A DNA stretch of 64,000 nt from Drosophila miranda (taxonomy: Eukaryota; Arthropoda; Insecta; Diptera; Drosophilidae). Where the stretch lies: NCBI RefSeq assembly GCF_003369915.1, contig NC_046676.1, positions 20,132,001 through 20,196,000 on the forward strand. The letters run 5' to 3'. The translations under genes were made by a program, and so were the position numbers. Positions 46,349 through 57,191 of the stretch are shown here, piece by piece. How positions within the stretch are numbered: the stretch's first letter is position 1; the number at the start of each line of letters is the position of its first letter. The notes under the pieces were generated by a model. It was not told where the DNA came from and ran no database searches. It saw only the letters and a list, made by a program, of their open reading frames with translations.

Positions 46349-46687
46349 TTATCGGAACTTCTTGTCAAACAGTCCTTTGAAGCTACCGAAGCCGCCGCCA
46401 AAGCCATGTCCGCCGAAGCCGCCGCCAAAGCCGTGTCCCAGTCCTCCGCCAAATCCTCCCTTGAGCCCACCCAGTCCTCCTCCCAGGCCGCCAAACTTGC
46501 CACCGAGTCCGCCAAAGCCGCCCAGTCCACGCGCCACACGTTCGGCCTCTGTCCCATCTACAAGCGGTTGTTGTTCTGCCTCCAGATCCAGCAGGCTGAT
46601 GGCGCCGGTATCCAGCTCCACGGGAAGGCTCCAACTGCTGCTCACGGCACAGACGACAACGATGAGGGCGAGGCTGAGGAAATTCAT
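46349..46687 (-). CDS. Secreted Gly/Phe-rich peptide with RVAR site, 112 aa
   Basis: ATG 46687; signal peptide MNFLSLALIVVVCAVSSSWS. The acidic pro-segment (ISLLDLEAEQQPLVDGTEAE) ends R-V-A-R (residue 53). The mature 59 residues are GLGGFGGLGGKFGG repeats finishing in a basic GSFKGLFDKKFR. TATAAAAA lies about 90 bases upstream on the minus strand. A cationic glycine-rich end after a furin-like site is a known plan of insect antimicrobial peptides, but cuticle proteins can look alike. Confidence 0.78.
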   Translation of the reverse strand: MNFLSLALIVVVCAVSSSWSLPVELDTGAISLLDLEAEQQPLVDGTEAERVARGLGGFGGLGGKFGGLGGGLGGLKGGFGGGLGHGFGGGFGGHGFGGGFGSFKGLFDKKFR

Positions 46688-47423
46688 CTTTTGGCTGGGA
46701 TGGTGCGAGTAGATTGCTGCTGATGTGATAGATGTTGGGCTGGTACTTAATTCCAAGTGCCATGACAACTAGGTTTTTATACATGCTTCTGGTCTGCTGG
46801 TCTGCTGGCCTGGTGGTCTGGTGGTCTGGTCTTGGTCTTGGGCTCGTGCGGAGAGCTGCTAATTTCTGGTGTCAACATTATGGGCCCATCGCTGTCGTTG
46901 CCTCTGCCTCTGTCGCTGGTCTCTATCTTTGCCAAATATACTCGTACTTTCATTCATTCAAATTGTGTTAGACTTTTGGGAGGGGTCGGTCTGGTCTGGG
47001 CCTTGTGGAGTGTGTGGGCAAACAGAGTCCGCGACTGGCGATTGGTGTGCTCATGTCTTTAGCTGGATCTGCCAAAAGTTACATCATGTTTGCTAATATC
47101 TTTACCATGTTACCATGTTACCAATGGTCTATGCTCTTGAAACGTCAACGGATTGACCTTAGCCACCGTCTCTAATCTCTGTTTGCTTCGGACAAGCAGC
47201 AGCTTACTACGTGCCCCAGTTCGATCCCCCATTCAAGAACTTGTTTGGGATATCTCGTATCTGGAATCTATCTCAGACTCCTGCTAATCGAAGCGAGTCA
47301 GGTTTTTGCTGACGCGCGCGACTTCCCATCCAGCCTAAAAATAAAACAGCAAGCTTGTTTGGGCCTTCTTCTTGGTCTTTTGTTTAATACGCTAATTACT
47401 AGAAATTAATGTACGCTTAGCAC
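46688..47423. other. Intergenic, promoter of the 46349-46687 gene
   Basis: Holds the TATAAAAA at 46774-46781 (minus). The remainder shows T/C-rich simple sequence (CTGGTCTGGTGG-type near 46790-46840) and no gene. Confidence 0.5.
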
Positions 47424-47795
47424 CTAATGTCGATGTCGATATGAATGTGAATATGAGTGTGGATGCCTCTGTAGGTAGTGCTCACGTGCTACCAGCTTGC
47501 GGCGTCTCTTCAGGAATCTTCTGTAGTTATTTCTGTTCACAAAGTTCAGAGGAGCTGCCGTCGGCTCGGGAGCAGAGGGTGTATGGTACCACCAGTCAGT
47601 GGACTGCTGGTGCCGGTTCTTGTTCCTGCGGGATGTGCGCACTTTTTCCTGGACAAAGTCGCGGGACCAGGCCACCGGATCGAGACTGGCATCGTAGCCG
47701 ACATCGTTTGAGGTCCACCAAGGCTTGGCTGCACAGAGCTCCAGTATCACAAAAGGAAGCAGAAGGAGCAGCACTGAGGAGTAGTACATGTGCAT
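47424..47795 (-). CDS. Secreted Arg/His-rich protein, 123 aa, unidentified
   Basis: ATG 47795 (a second ATG two codons on is possible); signal peptide MHMYYSSVLLLLLPFVILELCAA. It has a Trp-rich N-terminus (KPWWTSNDVGYD), a basic middle with R-T-S-R-R, a WWYHTP patch, then a strongly basic region (RRFLKRRRKLVARE) and a His/Ser/Tyr tail (HPHSYSHSYRHRH). TATATATA lies about 50 bases upstream on the same strand. The His-rich tail might bind metal; this is speculation. No family recognised. Confidence 0.65.
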   Translation of the reverse strand: MHMYYSSVLLLLLPFVILELCAAKPWWTSNDVGYDASLDPVAWSRDFVQEKVRTSRRNKNRHQQSTDWWYHTPSAPEPTAAPLNFVNRNNYRRFLKRRRKLVAREHYLQRHPHSYSHSYRHRH

Positions 47796-48550
47796 GGTGC
47801 CCTTGCTGATAGAAGACTGTTGCCCTCTGACCCCTCCGCAAGGCTCTATATATACGCTTCTGTCGAGAGTGCACGAGAGCGGGGGAGTCGCGTCCATTAT
47901 CGGATTATCCCAATCCCATTCGAGTACTCCTACCTGCAGTGCACTCAACACAAATCACACACGCACACTCTTGGAGAGGGAACTTATCAATGGTTTGGGT
48001 TTGGGTTCGGGTCTGCAGGTAGGTGCACAAATCACTTCTGTCCTCCATGTCGCCATGTGGTAGATCGTAAATCAGAGCTGGAAAAGGTTCTCCATTCCTT
48101 ATAAATACACTCGCATTACACACTCTTTACGCACTTTATCTGCCCGGCAAATCGAGAACGGAACGGGATACTGTCAAAGGCGCAGCGGGTGCGAATCAGC
48201 GTGTTCCATTTCACTTTCAGCCAGAATGCATGACCGTTTGGCCCCGATGTCGCATAAGACGCACTCGTACTGGTTTCCCACTGGGGGAGAGGAGAGCCTT
48301 GCACTTGACACCTGCTGCTTAATTGGCACACGCAAAGAGGTAGCTCTGTTCGGGGTTCGCTGTGATATATGAGGAGTCATATGGCCAGCAAACCCGTTTT
48401 CCTACTCGCCGTTTGCCTACTTTCGAGCTGGAGTCCCAGACTCTGACGCTCATCCAGAGGATGGACTGATGAGAAGTGGGACAGAACATGGCATAAAAGC
48501 TGCAGCTGCCAGCGAGGCGCCTCCAGTTGCTGGCCGAAGTTCTGTCTCAA
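47796..48550. other. Intergenic between divergent small genes
   Basis: Contains the TATATATA of the left gene (about 47847) and the GCATAAAAGC TATA-like box of the right gene (48491-48500). No coding sequence was supported. Confidence 0.5.
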
Positions 48551-48781
48551 ATGAGGAATCCACTGCTCTCGCTGCTGCTCCTCCTGCCGCTGATGCTCGT
48601 CCTCGTTGCAGCTGGACAAAGGATGAACCTGCGATTCGCGGATGGCTACCGCCTGCGCCTGGGAGGACTTCCTCCGCAGATCGTTGGCAAGGGTCAGGTG
48701 ATCGCCAGTCGATCCCAAATTAATCATAGACCACAACTTCAGCACCCGCCCCGTTGGATAACTAGAAAGAGGCACAAGTGA
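48551..48781 (+). CDS. Small secreted basic peptide, 76 aa, unidentified
   Basis: ATG 48551; a long hydrophobic leader (MRNPLLSLLLLLPLMLVLVA) followed by a basic, Leu/Gly/Arg-containing part (GYRLRLGGLPPQIVGKGQ) and a Lys/Arg end (RWITRKRHK). GCATAAAAGC about 55 bases before the ATG serves as TATA box. An overlapping longer antisense ORF exists but lacks a promoter or signal peptide, so I prefer the plus-strand reading. The length and charge fit a secreted cationic peptide. Confidence 0.55.
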   Translation: MRNPLLSLLLLLPLMLVLVAAGQRMNLRFADGYRLRLGGLPPQIVGKGQVIASRSQINHRPQLQHPPRWITRKRHK

Positions 48782-48874
48782 TGAGGCAGTTCCTTCTGGT
48801 TAAATGCTCTTTTAATTGGCTAAATAAATAAAATAAATAAGCCCTTAAGTATATAGTGGAGTATGTGCAATCCC

Positions 48875-49696
48875 TTAGAAGGCGGGTGCATATCCTTGCA
48901 TGTTCATGCGCTCCATGTAGCCTCCGGCGGGTGCATAGAGACCGGGCAGCTGGGGATTTTGATAGAATCCTTGGTTAGATCCTCCCAGTCCTTGGACATT
49001 GGCCATGTTCACGATGTTGTTCAGAGCCGAGAAGTTGTCCACCGATGGCTGGGGCACGAATCCGTTGGGCAGCTGGGGATTTGGATACGACATGGGATTG
49101 CCGTACATGAGCGCGGCAGGGCTTGAAGCGCCTGGATAGCTTCCAAAGCCGAAACCAGGAGCTGTACCGAATCCAGGAGCTGGGCCAAAGCCAGGGGCTG
49201 CACCGAAGCCAGGAGCTGTTCCAAAGCCCGGAGCTGCTCCAAAGCTAGGAGTTCCACCAAAGCCAAGAGCTCCACCGAAACTAGAAGCTGTGCCGAAGCC
49301 AGGAGATGCTCCAACCAGATTAGGGTCTGGATAGGCGGGATAATTGTTGGCTATGTTCGTCTGCAGGCCACTCAATCCATTCAGAGATCCCTGAGCGATG
49401 CCCGGGGCGTAGATCAGTCCCGGATAGTTGGGATACCGCACTAGCTGAGTACCGACTGCATTCAGGGCCATCTGATTCATCGGCAGGGACATGCCCATAC
49501 CCATCTGCATGGAGGTGGCTGCCGCCGGCGTAACATTGGCCACCATCTTCACATCCGCATCCGTGTTGGCTCCTGGGCCGCCCTTCAGTTGGCGCTGCTC
49601 GCGTCCGTGGTGATCCTCTAAAGGTTGAGCCTGAACGGTGCCCAGCAAGAGCAGGGAGAGCACCAGCAGGGATTTCTTCGCGATAAAGTTGGTCAT
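48875..49696 (-). CDS. Secreted protein with PGFGxA repeats, 273 aa
   Basis: ATG 49696; signal peptide MTNFIAKKSLLVLSLLLLGTVQA. A polar segment (DHHGREQRQLKGG) is followed by a Met/Asn-rich block, then about ten 6-residue repeats of the form APGFG(T/A)-APGFGA, and a Asn/Pro/Gln-rich C-terminus (YMERMNMQGYAPAF). CATAAAAG at about 49750 is the likely TATA box. The repeats alternate small and aromatic residues like eggshell or cuticle proteins. No family recognised. Confidence 0.75.
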   Translation of the reverse strand: MTNFIAKKSLLVLSLLLLGTVQAQPLEDHHGREQRQLKGGPGANTDADVKMVANVTPAAATSMQMGMGMSLPMNQMALNAVGTQLVRYPNYPGLIYAPGIAQGSLNGLSGLQTNIANNYPAYPDPNLVGASPGFGTASSFGGALGFGGTPSFGAAPGFGTAPGFGAAPGFGPAPGFGTAPGFGFGSYPGASSPAALMYGNPMSYPNPQLPNGFVPQPSVDNFSALNNIVNMANVQGLGGSNQGFYQNPQLPGLYAPAGGYMERMNMQGYAPAF

Positions 49697-50613
49697 TTTG
49701 GTAGCGATCTCGTTGGGTGACTGTTTGCTTCCGGCTCCCCGGTACGGCCTTTTATGCCGAGGCCGTGAGTCGTGAGACCTAAGGAAACTTTCTTTTGGCA
49801 ATTATCCGCAGCGCTGCGTTGGTTTTCTTTTAAAGTGATGCTTTTTTTATGTTTTTATGGCAGCAAAAGTCGAACACTGCGGCCCACAGATCATTTTGTC
49901 TTCGTTTTGTAATCTCTTTATAAACAATTCACACTTTTAGCCTAATACCGAAAGCAAATAAGGTGCGAAATGTCTCAGCGCTCCAGCGAAAGATCGCCTT
50001 GCAGAAAATTGCGCTTGCTTCGGTGGCGACGACTCGCCATGTGGTGAGTACATTCATTGTGTACATCCCAATCCATCACACTCAGTATAGTAAAGGTGGA
50101 ATAGTCATCTTCCCCTGGGCGGGCACTTCTCAAACGAGAACGGGTCGGCAAGTTGCAAGTTTTCCATTACAGAAATAGAGAAGAAGGTACATTTCGGCAT
50201 CAAATTAAGGAAAATGGGCGGGGTGGGGCTTAGGGCTGTTGGTATGAGTACAAATTTTTTCTTGTTCCGCCCAAAAGTATGCTTTACTTTTTGTATATTT
50301 GGCATTGCGTACAATTTATGTAGCATTCATGAAGCATCGCCACTTCGTTTCAAGCCCGTGTACTATATAGACACATACTATATTCTTGCTCTGAATCGAA
50401 ATCTGTATACCTGAGAATACGCATGATACTAAATCCAATACGTCATCAGGGGATTCGACAGAGACTTGTTGTTAACAATACAAGGCAAGGCTTAGTACTT
50501 TTTCAAAACGGTTTTAATAAATTAATAAACATATTTTGTACAACTCATAAAGCTAGACCTGTGCAACTCCTCTACACTATAAGTATTACAGTCGTTCTGT
50601 GCCGACAAGTCGC
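49697..50613. other. Intergenic, no gene seen
   Basis: Promoter of the left gene at its start; the rest is AT-rich with no supported ORF. Confidence 0.5.
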
Positions 50614-50967
50614 CTATTTGCCGTAGCTATCAGTGTAGGCGGCGCGTCTGGCATCGGCTCGATCCTTGCGGGCCTCAAAGGAGTCGTCGGCCAGGCGGTG
50701 TGGTGGCCTGGCCACGGAATCATCCGAACGCCGTTGGGAGCCACCGTAGGCATTGCCGTAGACCTCGCTCTTGGGATAGCAGATGAAGTAGTCGCCTCTG
50801 TAGTAATCCGCACTGGCTCGCTTCTGGCGCACCGCCTCCCCGGTGAGATCTGTTGGTGAGAGGATGGCCGCTGTATCGCTGCTGCTGATGGGTGCCCCTT
50901 GGGTCATGTTCAGACTGAAGATTAGGGCAATCACTGCGATCACGGAGAGGGAGAGTGTGCACTGCAT
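50614..50967 (-). CDS. Secreted propeptide with RQKR site, 117 aa
   Basis: ATG 50967; signal peptide MQCTLSLSVIAVIALIFSLN. A short Ser/Thr/Ala pro-segment ends in a strong furin site RQKR (residues 47-50). The mature 67 residues begin ASADYYRGDYFICYPKSEVY, contain a single Cys, a dibasic QRR and a highly charged C-terminal half (DDSFEARKDRADARRAA) ending DSYGK. TATAAAAG stands near 51094-51102. One cysteine could allow a dimer. No family recognised; it is not glycine-rich. Confidence 0.72.
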   Translation of the reverse strand: MQCTLSLSVIAVIALIFSLNMTQGAPISSSDTAAILSPTDLTGEAVRQKRASADYYRGDYFICYPKSEVYGNAYGGSQRRSDDSVARPPHRLADDSFEARKDRADARRAAYTDSYGK

Positions 50968-52953
50968 ATTGGATGTGTGTGTGTGTAGTTTTTTGTTAGA
51001 TTGGATTATCACTTTGTTTTGGATTTGGTTTATATTTGGCTGGTCCGCTTGTCGTGGAGTTCCTTCGGGTTCTGTGTCTGGACTGGGGCTGGCTTTACCT
51101 TTTATACGTGCGATCTGGCCGAGCATTATCCACTACGCGCTAATTATTATGACAGACTCAGGCAGCACTCGGCACCCAGTACCCATTTTTGATGACAGTA
51201 GTGGGACACTAATTTAATTTGCCGTGCATCTTTCCATTCAATTAGCATCGCCAGGTCGCACAACATTTCCGTCAGAGTCCAGCCTTTTTGGCCGGTTTTT
51301 GGCGACAGTGACGACAGCACTAGGGGCTGATCAACGAGGGGGCGGTGTACGATTTCAACGAAAGTACAAAATTGTACGATTAGACCTAGACAAATAGCTA
51401 ACCATAAATAGGTTAAGATTTCCCAGCCACCTAAAGAAATAAACGATAATATGCTCTAAATATAAATATGTGACATGCACTACTGACCTAAATAAATATA
51501 CAACGGACAGCTGCATGCATTTGTGTACATACACTGTTAAGATATTTACGGCACTATCATAAAACACATTCTGGATGACCTGCATGTGGTCAAATCACAC
51601 ACCATCTGCATGATAACCATTGTGACCGTCATAAATATGACCCTTGGAATATTCCACTGTTGGATTTGTAGTAATTGCTTAGTCCTAAATAGAGATAACA
51701 CATTTCCCTAGCAATATGATACTCAGAGCTAATTAAACATACCTAAGATCCTAAGTAAACAATCATACTCATAGAAGTTGTATATAAACCTTGCACTTTA
51801 CCAAATAAAATCAGTACGAAAGAAAACTCTGACGTATTCACATCTCCGAAGCCCAATTTGTTCAAGTACCGATTGCGGCGACCATTTGTTACTGGTACAT
51901 GAACCGGTGGCATACATACATAACATTTTCAGCATACGATTGTCATATTGACAATCACCAGAATCAAGTGAATCTACATCAACAGATTCATTTGATTTAT
52001 TCAGGCGGCGTTTCAGATGTGAAGTTGCATTCTGCGGTTTTGTTGTGGTAGGCACCGCTGATGAAATGAATCATTTCCCCTGGAGTTGGGCTCTTCCGAA
52101 CACAGTTTCCTCATCATTCGGCGAAATTCGTTAAGAAGCGACTAAACTATTCTTTAATCTTTTACCACCCCCCAACTAAGACCTAAGTTCTGCTTATTTT
52201 CAGAGACCTTTCAGGCTCTATAAATCCGTCTGGGCGAGGCGTTAATTGAGTGCAATTACAGGAAAGTTTTGAACAAATATGAATCATGGAGACAGCGCGC
52301 GCCTGTTTCCACGGAAATGAATTCAACAATCGAGAGTGGAAAATATTTGCCTTTGCTAATTAGAAGTCCGTGATTCATAAGATCTTCCCTTTTCATTGGG
52401 ACTTATCTCTGTGGCCCTACCCCAAGGCGGTTCGAGTACGCTTCTGGTGAAAATCTGTGTCTGGAACTAACAAAAATAGGAATCCCAAGGTCTATTTACG
52501 GGTCTCCGGGTGAATGGAAACGATTGAAAATAGTTATTTTATTGACGTATCAATTAGTGATTGGCTCGAAAACAAGTTACATGGTTCCAGAAAAGTCCGC
52601 TTCTTACGATAAAATTTCACAAGCGACTGCCAATTCACGGCTCAAACGATAAACAGCCGATACTTGGGTTCCAATCGAAACAGATGGGATTAATCTGGCA
52701 TTCGAATCGATCTTCCGTACTGTGGAAGATTTTCGAACAGGAATAATATGATACCGATGGATTAGCGAGCGGCAACCGGTTCCAGCACCCAACGTAGTGT
52801 TCGCGTCGTAGTTCCCTAGTCAAGTGCGTAAGAGATGAGTCCCTCCGACGCCTCATCCAAATAGATCCCTTTCCCACCCAGAAAAACTGTTCTTTTTTGT
52901 TGGTTTAATTTCGACTTTAATCTATTTTTAGCACAGGTCAGATCATTTGACCA
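50968..52953. other. 2 kb intergenic, no gene seen
   Basis: AT-rich DNA with no signal peptide-bearing ORF. A GT run in the leader of the 50614 gene (about 50977-50990) is the only simple repeat noted. Confidence 0.45.
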
Positions 52954-53385
52954 TTACTTGCCATAGAAGCCTCCGGAGCTGGAGGCAGAGGCTGAAGCAG
53001 AGGCAGATGCACTGCCATAACCACCACCGCCGCCTGGGTAGCCACCTCCATAGCCTCCACCTGGGTAGCCACCTCCATAACCACCACCTGGATAACCACC
53101 TCCAAAGCCACCACCTGGATAGCCACCTCCAAAGCCACCGCCGCCAAAGCCGCCTCTGCGATATCCACCGCCTCCTCCGCCGCAACAGAAACCGCCACCT
53201 CCTCTGCCCCCGAATCCGCCAAAGCCGCCGCCAAAGTGACGGGCCGCCCGAATGCCGGCTCCCTCATCGTTTACGGGCTGGGTATCGGCGTCCTCCAGTG
53301 TAAGGCGCTGCTCTTCCAACGGATGACTATGGACCAGTGCCAGGGCCAGAGCGCCGACCAGTGCTATCAGCAGGAATTGTTTCAT
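52954..53385 (-). CDS. Secreted Gly/Tyr-rich peptide with RAAR site, 143 aa
   Basis: ATG 53385; signal peptide MKQFLLIALVGALALALVHS. An acidic pro-segment ends R-A-A-R (residue 49). The mature part starts HFGGGFGGFGGRGGGGF, holds a CC pair, then seven or so YPGGGYGGG/FGGG units, and ends with an Ala/Ser run and GGFYGK. TATAAAAG at 53434-53441. The 24-base GGYPGGGYG-coding repeats are clearly tandem. It resembles glycine-rich cuticle proteins; an antimicrobial role is an alternative. Confidence 0.78.
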   Translation of the reverse strand: MKQFLLIALVGALALALVHSHPLEEQRLTLEDADTQPVNDEGAGIRAARHFGGGFGGFGGRGGGGFCCGGGGGGYRRGGFGGGGFGGGYPGGGFGGGYPGGGYGGGYPGGGYGGGYPGGGGGYGSASASASASASSSGGFYGK

Positions 53386-55177
53386 ATTTGAGTCTTGAAA
53401 TGCTTCTATTGCCATATCGGATGGGCACGGGGTCTTTTATAGTAAACAACAGCGGGGATGTCCCGCAAGCAGAACGACATCATCATCCTGCGAATTCGGG
53501 GCCAAGTATCATTAGTTACCGCCACTCGGCAATTATCTGGTTTTCAATGATTTCAGCAAATGTGCCCGAGGTCAGTGGAATTCCCATACCCGTCGATTGC
53601 TGCTTCCAGAACGAATCTCCCACCAAATAGAGAGACAAACAAAAAACATCAGTACTTCACAGCTTCATTCACCGAACAGGCCTCCAGAATGGGGGTTTAC
53701 TTCTCCCGCTTACAAAAAACCAAACGTGTCGAAGTCCTCCGTGTGATCACTGACCTGAAGAAAGTCAAAATTTGCGCAGCAATTCAGCAGCAATCTACTA
53801 CTGGAGCGGGTTTACTTTATAGCCAGCATCAGAATCAGAATTGGCCGCTTTTGTTTCGCTAATAAGGTAAAGCACATTAATTACATGCCGAAACGAGGTG
53901 GTTCTGTTTAAAAAGTTTTTGAAATTGACGCAAGTGGAACTCGTTTCTTCTCCGGGACACAATCCAGTGGATTCTCATTAAAAAATCTGGAAGAAAAGAC
54001 TAACCGAAGCTTCAAATACCCTTGCAGACCGATCGTTTAAGGTCTCGTGGGATTTTCTTATTAAAGTACGGGATAGCCGATCAATGTAACATAGTTCTGA
54101 GATGCAGATTCCCCTAGAAAATACTTATGACATGATCAAAAGTGGCATTTCATTTAGTTTGTGAATTAAAGGGTATAAACTCAAAGCTTTATGGGGTTAT
54201 AAAAACATAAGAGAAAAAGTTTTGATCAAAACAAATCGTACATCACTTGGATAAAAGTAAACAGGTTAATCAGAGGAGGAGGGGAGGAGTACTGCGAAGG
54301 GAATCATGACAAGCTGCCGTCATCTTAGGCAAATTACAGCATCTTTTTCAGCTTTCCTGTGATTGTAATTCCACGTGGATATGCGTGTTTATATGTGAGT
54401 TGATTAATCGATTGTTTTGATAGACATTTCGCCAGACGTCGGGCCAGACACAATCAAATTAAGAGCCAGAGATTTCCATGTCTCGCAAAGTCTCCACAAT
54501 TAGTGGATGTGTTATAATTCACGGCAGTCTGCGGGTGCATGGCAACACATGTGTATATGGGGGACGGGAGATCAAGCCATTTACCAGGTATATAAGATGA
54601 TTCAGAACTGTCATTCATACGAGTAACTCATAGTTCATACATCTGATGGTGGGATGCACCTTTAATGGGAGATTGCTTCCAATGAATAGTTACTTATTAG
54701 CTTTTGCTATTGACAATTTTAATTGCAAAGCAAACACAAAACTAAATTGGCTCTGCGAAAACGCCCGCAAAACTGGTAAAAAACAAAAGCCGAAAAAAAC
54801 CAAAAAACCCGCGGAAGTAAGCCATCGAGTTAACGGTGTGAAACAGATTTCTGACTTATTTGGCAAGGTCAATGGCGGGTGTGCCGATGACTATGCCCAA
54901 AGCGAGTCCGTCTGCAGAAGATCGTTTGAGCGGAGCGTGGAAGCCATCTGGGGCAACCAGTTGATGACGTTTCGGCCAAGTGCGTGCAAAGTTCCGCTCG
55001 CTCGCGCGGGCTGCGGATTGTCATTTGGGGCCCGTGAAGGTCTGCAAGTTTTGCGGCAAACCAATTTGGAAATTTTGCCCAAGAACTTTTCCGCTATATA
55101 ACTTATTTTGCTCTTCTGGCCAGTCTTCAGTTGGCTGTGGACTGGGCCACAGATTAGTTGCACCTTTTGGATACGGA
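53386..55177. other. Intergenic, one doubtful ORF
   Basis: No supported gene. A TATATAAG at 54590-54597 precedes a 151-codon ORF (54646-55101) without recognisable features. The CTATATAAC at 55094-55102 and TCAGTT initiator near 55127 belong to the next gene. Confidence 0.45.
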
Positions 55178-55945
55178 ATGAATCTTCCCGCGCGCTTGGC
55201 TCTGATGAGTCTCCTTCTCACTGCCGTCTTGGCGCAGAGGAGCGGCAAATCGAGATCGGATCGTCCCCAGGGACGTACCTTGGGTCTGTTGACGCCCCTC
55301 CTCCTAGGCATCGGTGGTGGATCCCTCTTTGACGTTCCAGTAGCGCCAGTGCCGCCACAGCGGCCCGTGGGTGGTGCTGCAGCAGCAGCTGGAGCCCAGT
55401 CGGATCAGTACTACGGCAACAGTTATCCCAGCTACAACTATAGGCCCAGTTACAATCCGTACGCATATACGAGTAGCTATCCAGGCTACGGCTATGGCTA
55501 TGGCTATCCGGGATTGGGTCTGGGATACGGCTCCAATTACTACCGGCCCAGCTACAACTTCGGTGGATATCAGCGACCCCAGCAATATACCGGAAACTAC
55601 TACGGCTACAGGCCAAACTACAGCGGAGGAGGAGCAGTGGCCGCTGGCTATCCGTCGTATGGAAGCAGTGCAGCTGGAGTTTCTGCCACGCCCGCCTACA
55701 CGCCCCCGGGATCAGCATTGGGAGTGGCTGCTGGATCGGGAGTGGGAGCCGGAGCCGGAGCCGGAGTCGGGAGTCCACAGCTATCCACTGAACAGACGGC
55801 ACAGCTGGCCGGACTCCTGGGCCAGGCCCTGGGCAGTAGTCTGCGCCCGTATCTGGCCAACGGAGGAGGAGCGGGCGGAGCAGCGGCAGCGGGCGGTGGT
55901 GGAAATTCACAAGCACTAGGCGGTCTGTTGGGCCTGCTCGGCTAG
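55178..55945 (+). CDS. Secreted Tyr/Gly/Pro-rich protein, 255 aa
   Basis: ATG 55178; signal peptide MNLPARLALMSLLLTAVLA. A basic segment (QRSGKSRSDRPQGR) is followed by TLGLLTPLLLGIGGGS, then a long Tyr-rich region with YPSYNYRPSYN and YPGYGYGYGYPG repeats, a Gly/Ala/Val tract, and a Leu/Gly end (QALGGLLGLLG). CTATATAAC 76 bases before the ATG and a TCAGTT initiator are correctly spaced. The tyrosines suggest a cross-linked extracellular matrix, cuticle or eggshell, protein. Confidence 0.78.
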   Translation: MNLPARLALMSLLLTAVLAQRSGKSRSDRPQGRTLGLLTPLLLGIGGGSLFDVPVAPVPPQRPVGGAAAAAGAQSDQYYGNSYPSYNYRPSYNPYAYTSSYPGYGYGYGYPGLGLGYGSNYYRPSYNFGGYQRPQQYTGNYYGYRPNYSGGGAVAAGYPSYGSSAAGVSATPAYTPPGSALGVAAGSGVGAGAGAGVGSPQLSTEQTAQLAGLLGQALGSSLRPYLANGGGAGGAAAAGGGGNSQALGGLLGLLG

Positions 55946-56240
55946 GCCATAATTTTTCAGTATTATCGATGCCCGATTGACAGTTACGAGTATGGCGGGT
56001 CTTTCCATAAAGATCGCTTTGTTAAAACTTAGTGTAAGTCTTGGTTTTCTGCCTCTTCAGGTCCATGCAAATTAGTGTTAATAAACATTTTTATTAAGAA
56101 TAATATGGTGTATGGGTCAGCACCCCTGAAGACCGCCAATGTACTGCAAATACTTACACTTCAATTAGAAGTGCGCGAAGTGCAGGCGAGTATAAAAGGT
56201 GTCTGTGGCCTCCGGCTGGGGCACAGTTCCACTGCAGAGG

Positions 56241-56519
56241 ATGGTCCGAATGCAGCTCATCTTAGTCTTTGCTCTCGCTGCCCTTCTGGGAGCGGCAATG
56301 GCCCGGCCGGACAATCAAGAATCCATGTCGGATGCCGTTCCCGCTGTGGCCTTATCGGATGTGGCCGATGTGGGTGGTCAGCATGCAGAGGAGGGCGAAC
56401 GTCCGGCCCGTTGGCTCTGGGGCGGCTGGGGAGGAGGATGGGGCGGTGGATGGGGCGGCGGATGGAATAGAGGTTGGGGCGGTGGATGGGGCTATGGCTA
56501 TCGTAGCTATTGGTGGTAG
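56241..56519 (+). CDS. Secreted Gly/Trp-rich peptide with RPAR site, 92 aa
   Basis: ATG 56241; signal peptide MVRMQLILVFALAALLGAAM. The pro-segment contains LSDVADVGGQHAEEGE and ends R-P-A-R (residue 57). The mature 35 residues are WGGGWGGG repeats ending YGYRSYWW. TATAAAAGG at 56191-56199; AATAAA at 56570. The pro-segment is shared with the genes at 56914 and 61296, so the three are paralogs. Confidence 0.82.
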   Translation: MVRMQLILVFALAALLGAAMARPDNQESMSDAVPAVALSDVADVGGQHAEEGERPARWLWGGWGGGWGGGWGGGWNRGWGGGWGYGYRSYWW

Positions 56520-56913
56520 CAAGCGCCGCACCGTATTTGGATTTGGATGTATAATCGACCCACAACGCAAATAAAGCAAATCTCTCAATAACAAAGCTAT
56601 TCGTGTTGATGTCCAATAAAAAGCATCAGAGCTTTGCGAAGCATTCTACTGCGAATTAAATCAGCTCGAATGGCCATCGAAAATCGTCATTTGTTTGTGC
56701 CGTTAGGATTGTATTGAAAACATTAACTTCTATCTACCATAAATGCGAAAATAGTCAACAAGAACTGGAATACCAGATGTGTGTGCTCCAGGGACTGCTG
56801 GCCAAATAAAAGGCCGGTGCCTGGGCTCAACGATCAACAGTTGCTCGCAGCACAACGCACGCAATCATCCAGTGATTCTCCAAGAACAATCCTCAAAATA
56901 ACAACGACTCAGG

Positions 56914-57141
56914 ATGCGTCTGATTCTTCTCGCACTCATCGGCTTCCTCTGCCTGGCCTTCGTCCATGGCCAAGATTTCCTGGACGGCGACGAACGGGTG
57001 AATCTCTTGGACGTGGCTGATCAGGGAGCCGCCCATGCCGTCAACGGTGATCGCGAGGCCCGCGGCTATGGTGGAGGTCACTACGGTGGAGGGCGCGGAG
57101 GTCACTACGGTGGAGGGCGCGGAGGTCACTACGGCCGTTAA
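56914..57141 (+). CDS. Secreted Gly/His-rich peptide with REAR site, 75 aa
   Basis: ATG 56914; signal peptide MRLILLALIGFLCLAFVHG. The pro-segment (LLDVADQGAAHAVNGD) ends R-E-A-R (residue 50), leaving a 25-residue mature peptide with three GGHYG units separated by GGGRG. AATAAAAGG at 56806-56814 acts as TATA box. Leader and pro-segment are closely similar to the 61296 gene. Histidine/glycine repeats of this size occur in insect antimicrobial peptides; Listericin of D. melanogaster maps, I believe, to this region, but I could not compare sequences. Confidence 0.82.
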   Translation: MRLILLALIGFLCLAFVHGQDFLDGDERVNLLDVADQGAAHAVNGDREARGYGGGHYGGGRGGHYGGGRGGHYGR

Positions 57142-57191
57142 ATCACGCATCGACTCCATACATTGCAATTTTGTATATACCCATAAATAAA

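Noticed and set aside
48377-48775. 132-codon minus-strand ORF over the 76-aa peptide gene
   Set aside because: It lacks a signal peptide and promoter, while the plus-strand reading has a TATA box, leader and ATG in order.
53450-53465. GGGGATGTCCC near the 52954-53385 promoter as a possible NF-kappaB site
   Set aside because: It departs from the GGGRNWYYCC form and no partner sites were seen at the other peptide promoters, so an immune site cannot be claimed.
54646-55101. 151-codon ORF after a TATATAAG box
   Set aside because: The spacing is suggestive, but the protein has no signal peptide, domain or low-complexity feature of the cluster, and its stop falls inside the next gene's TATA box. 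It may be chance or a far upstream leader.
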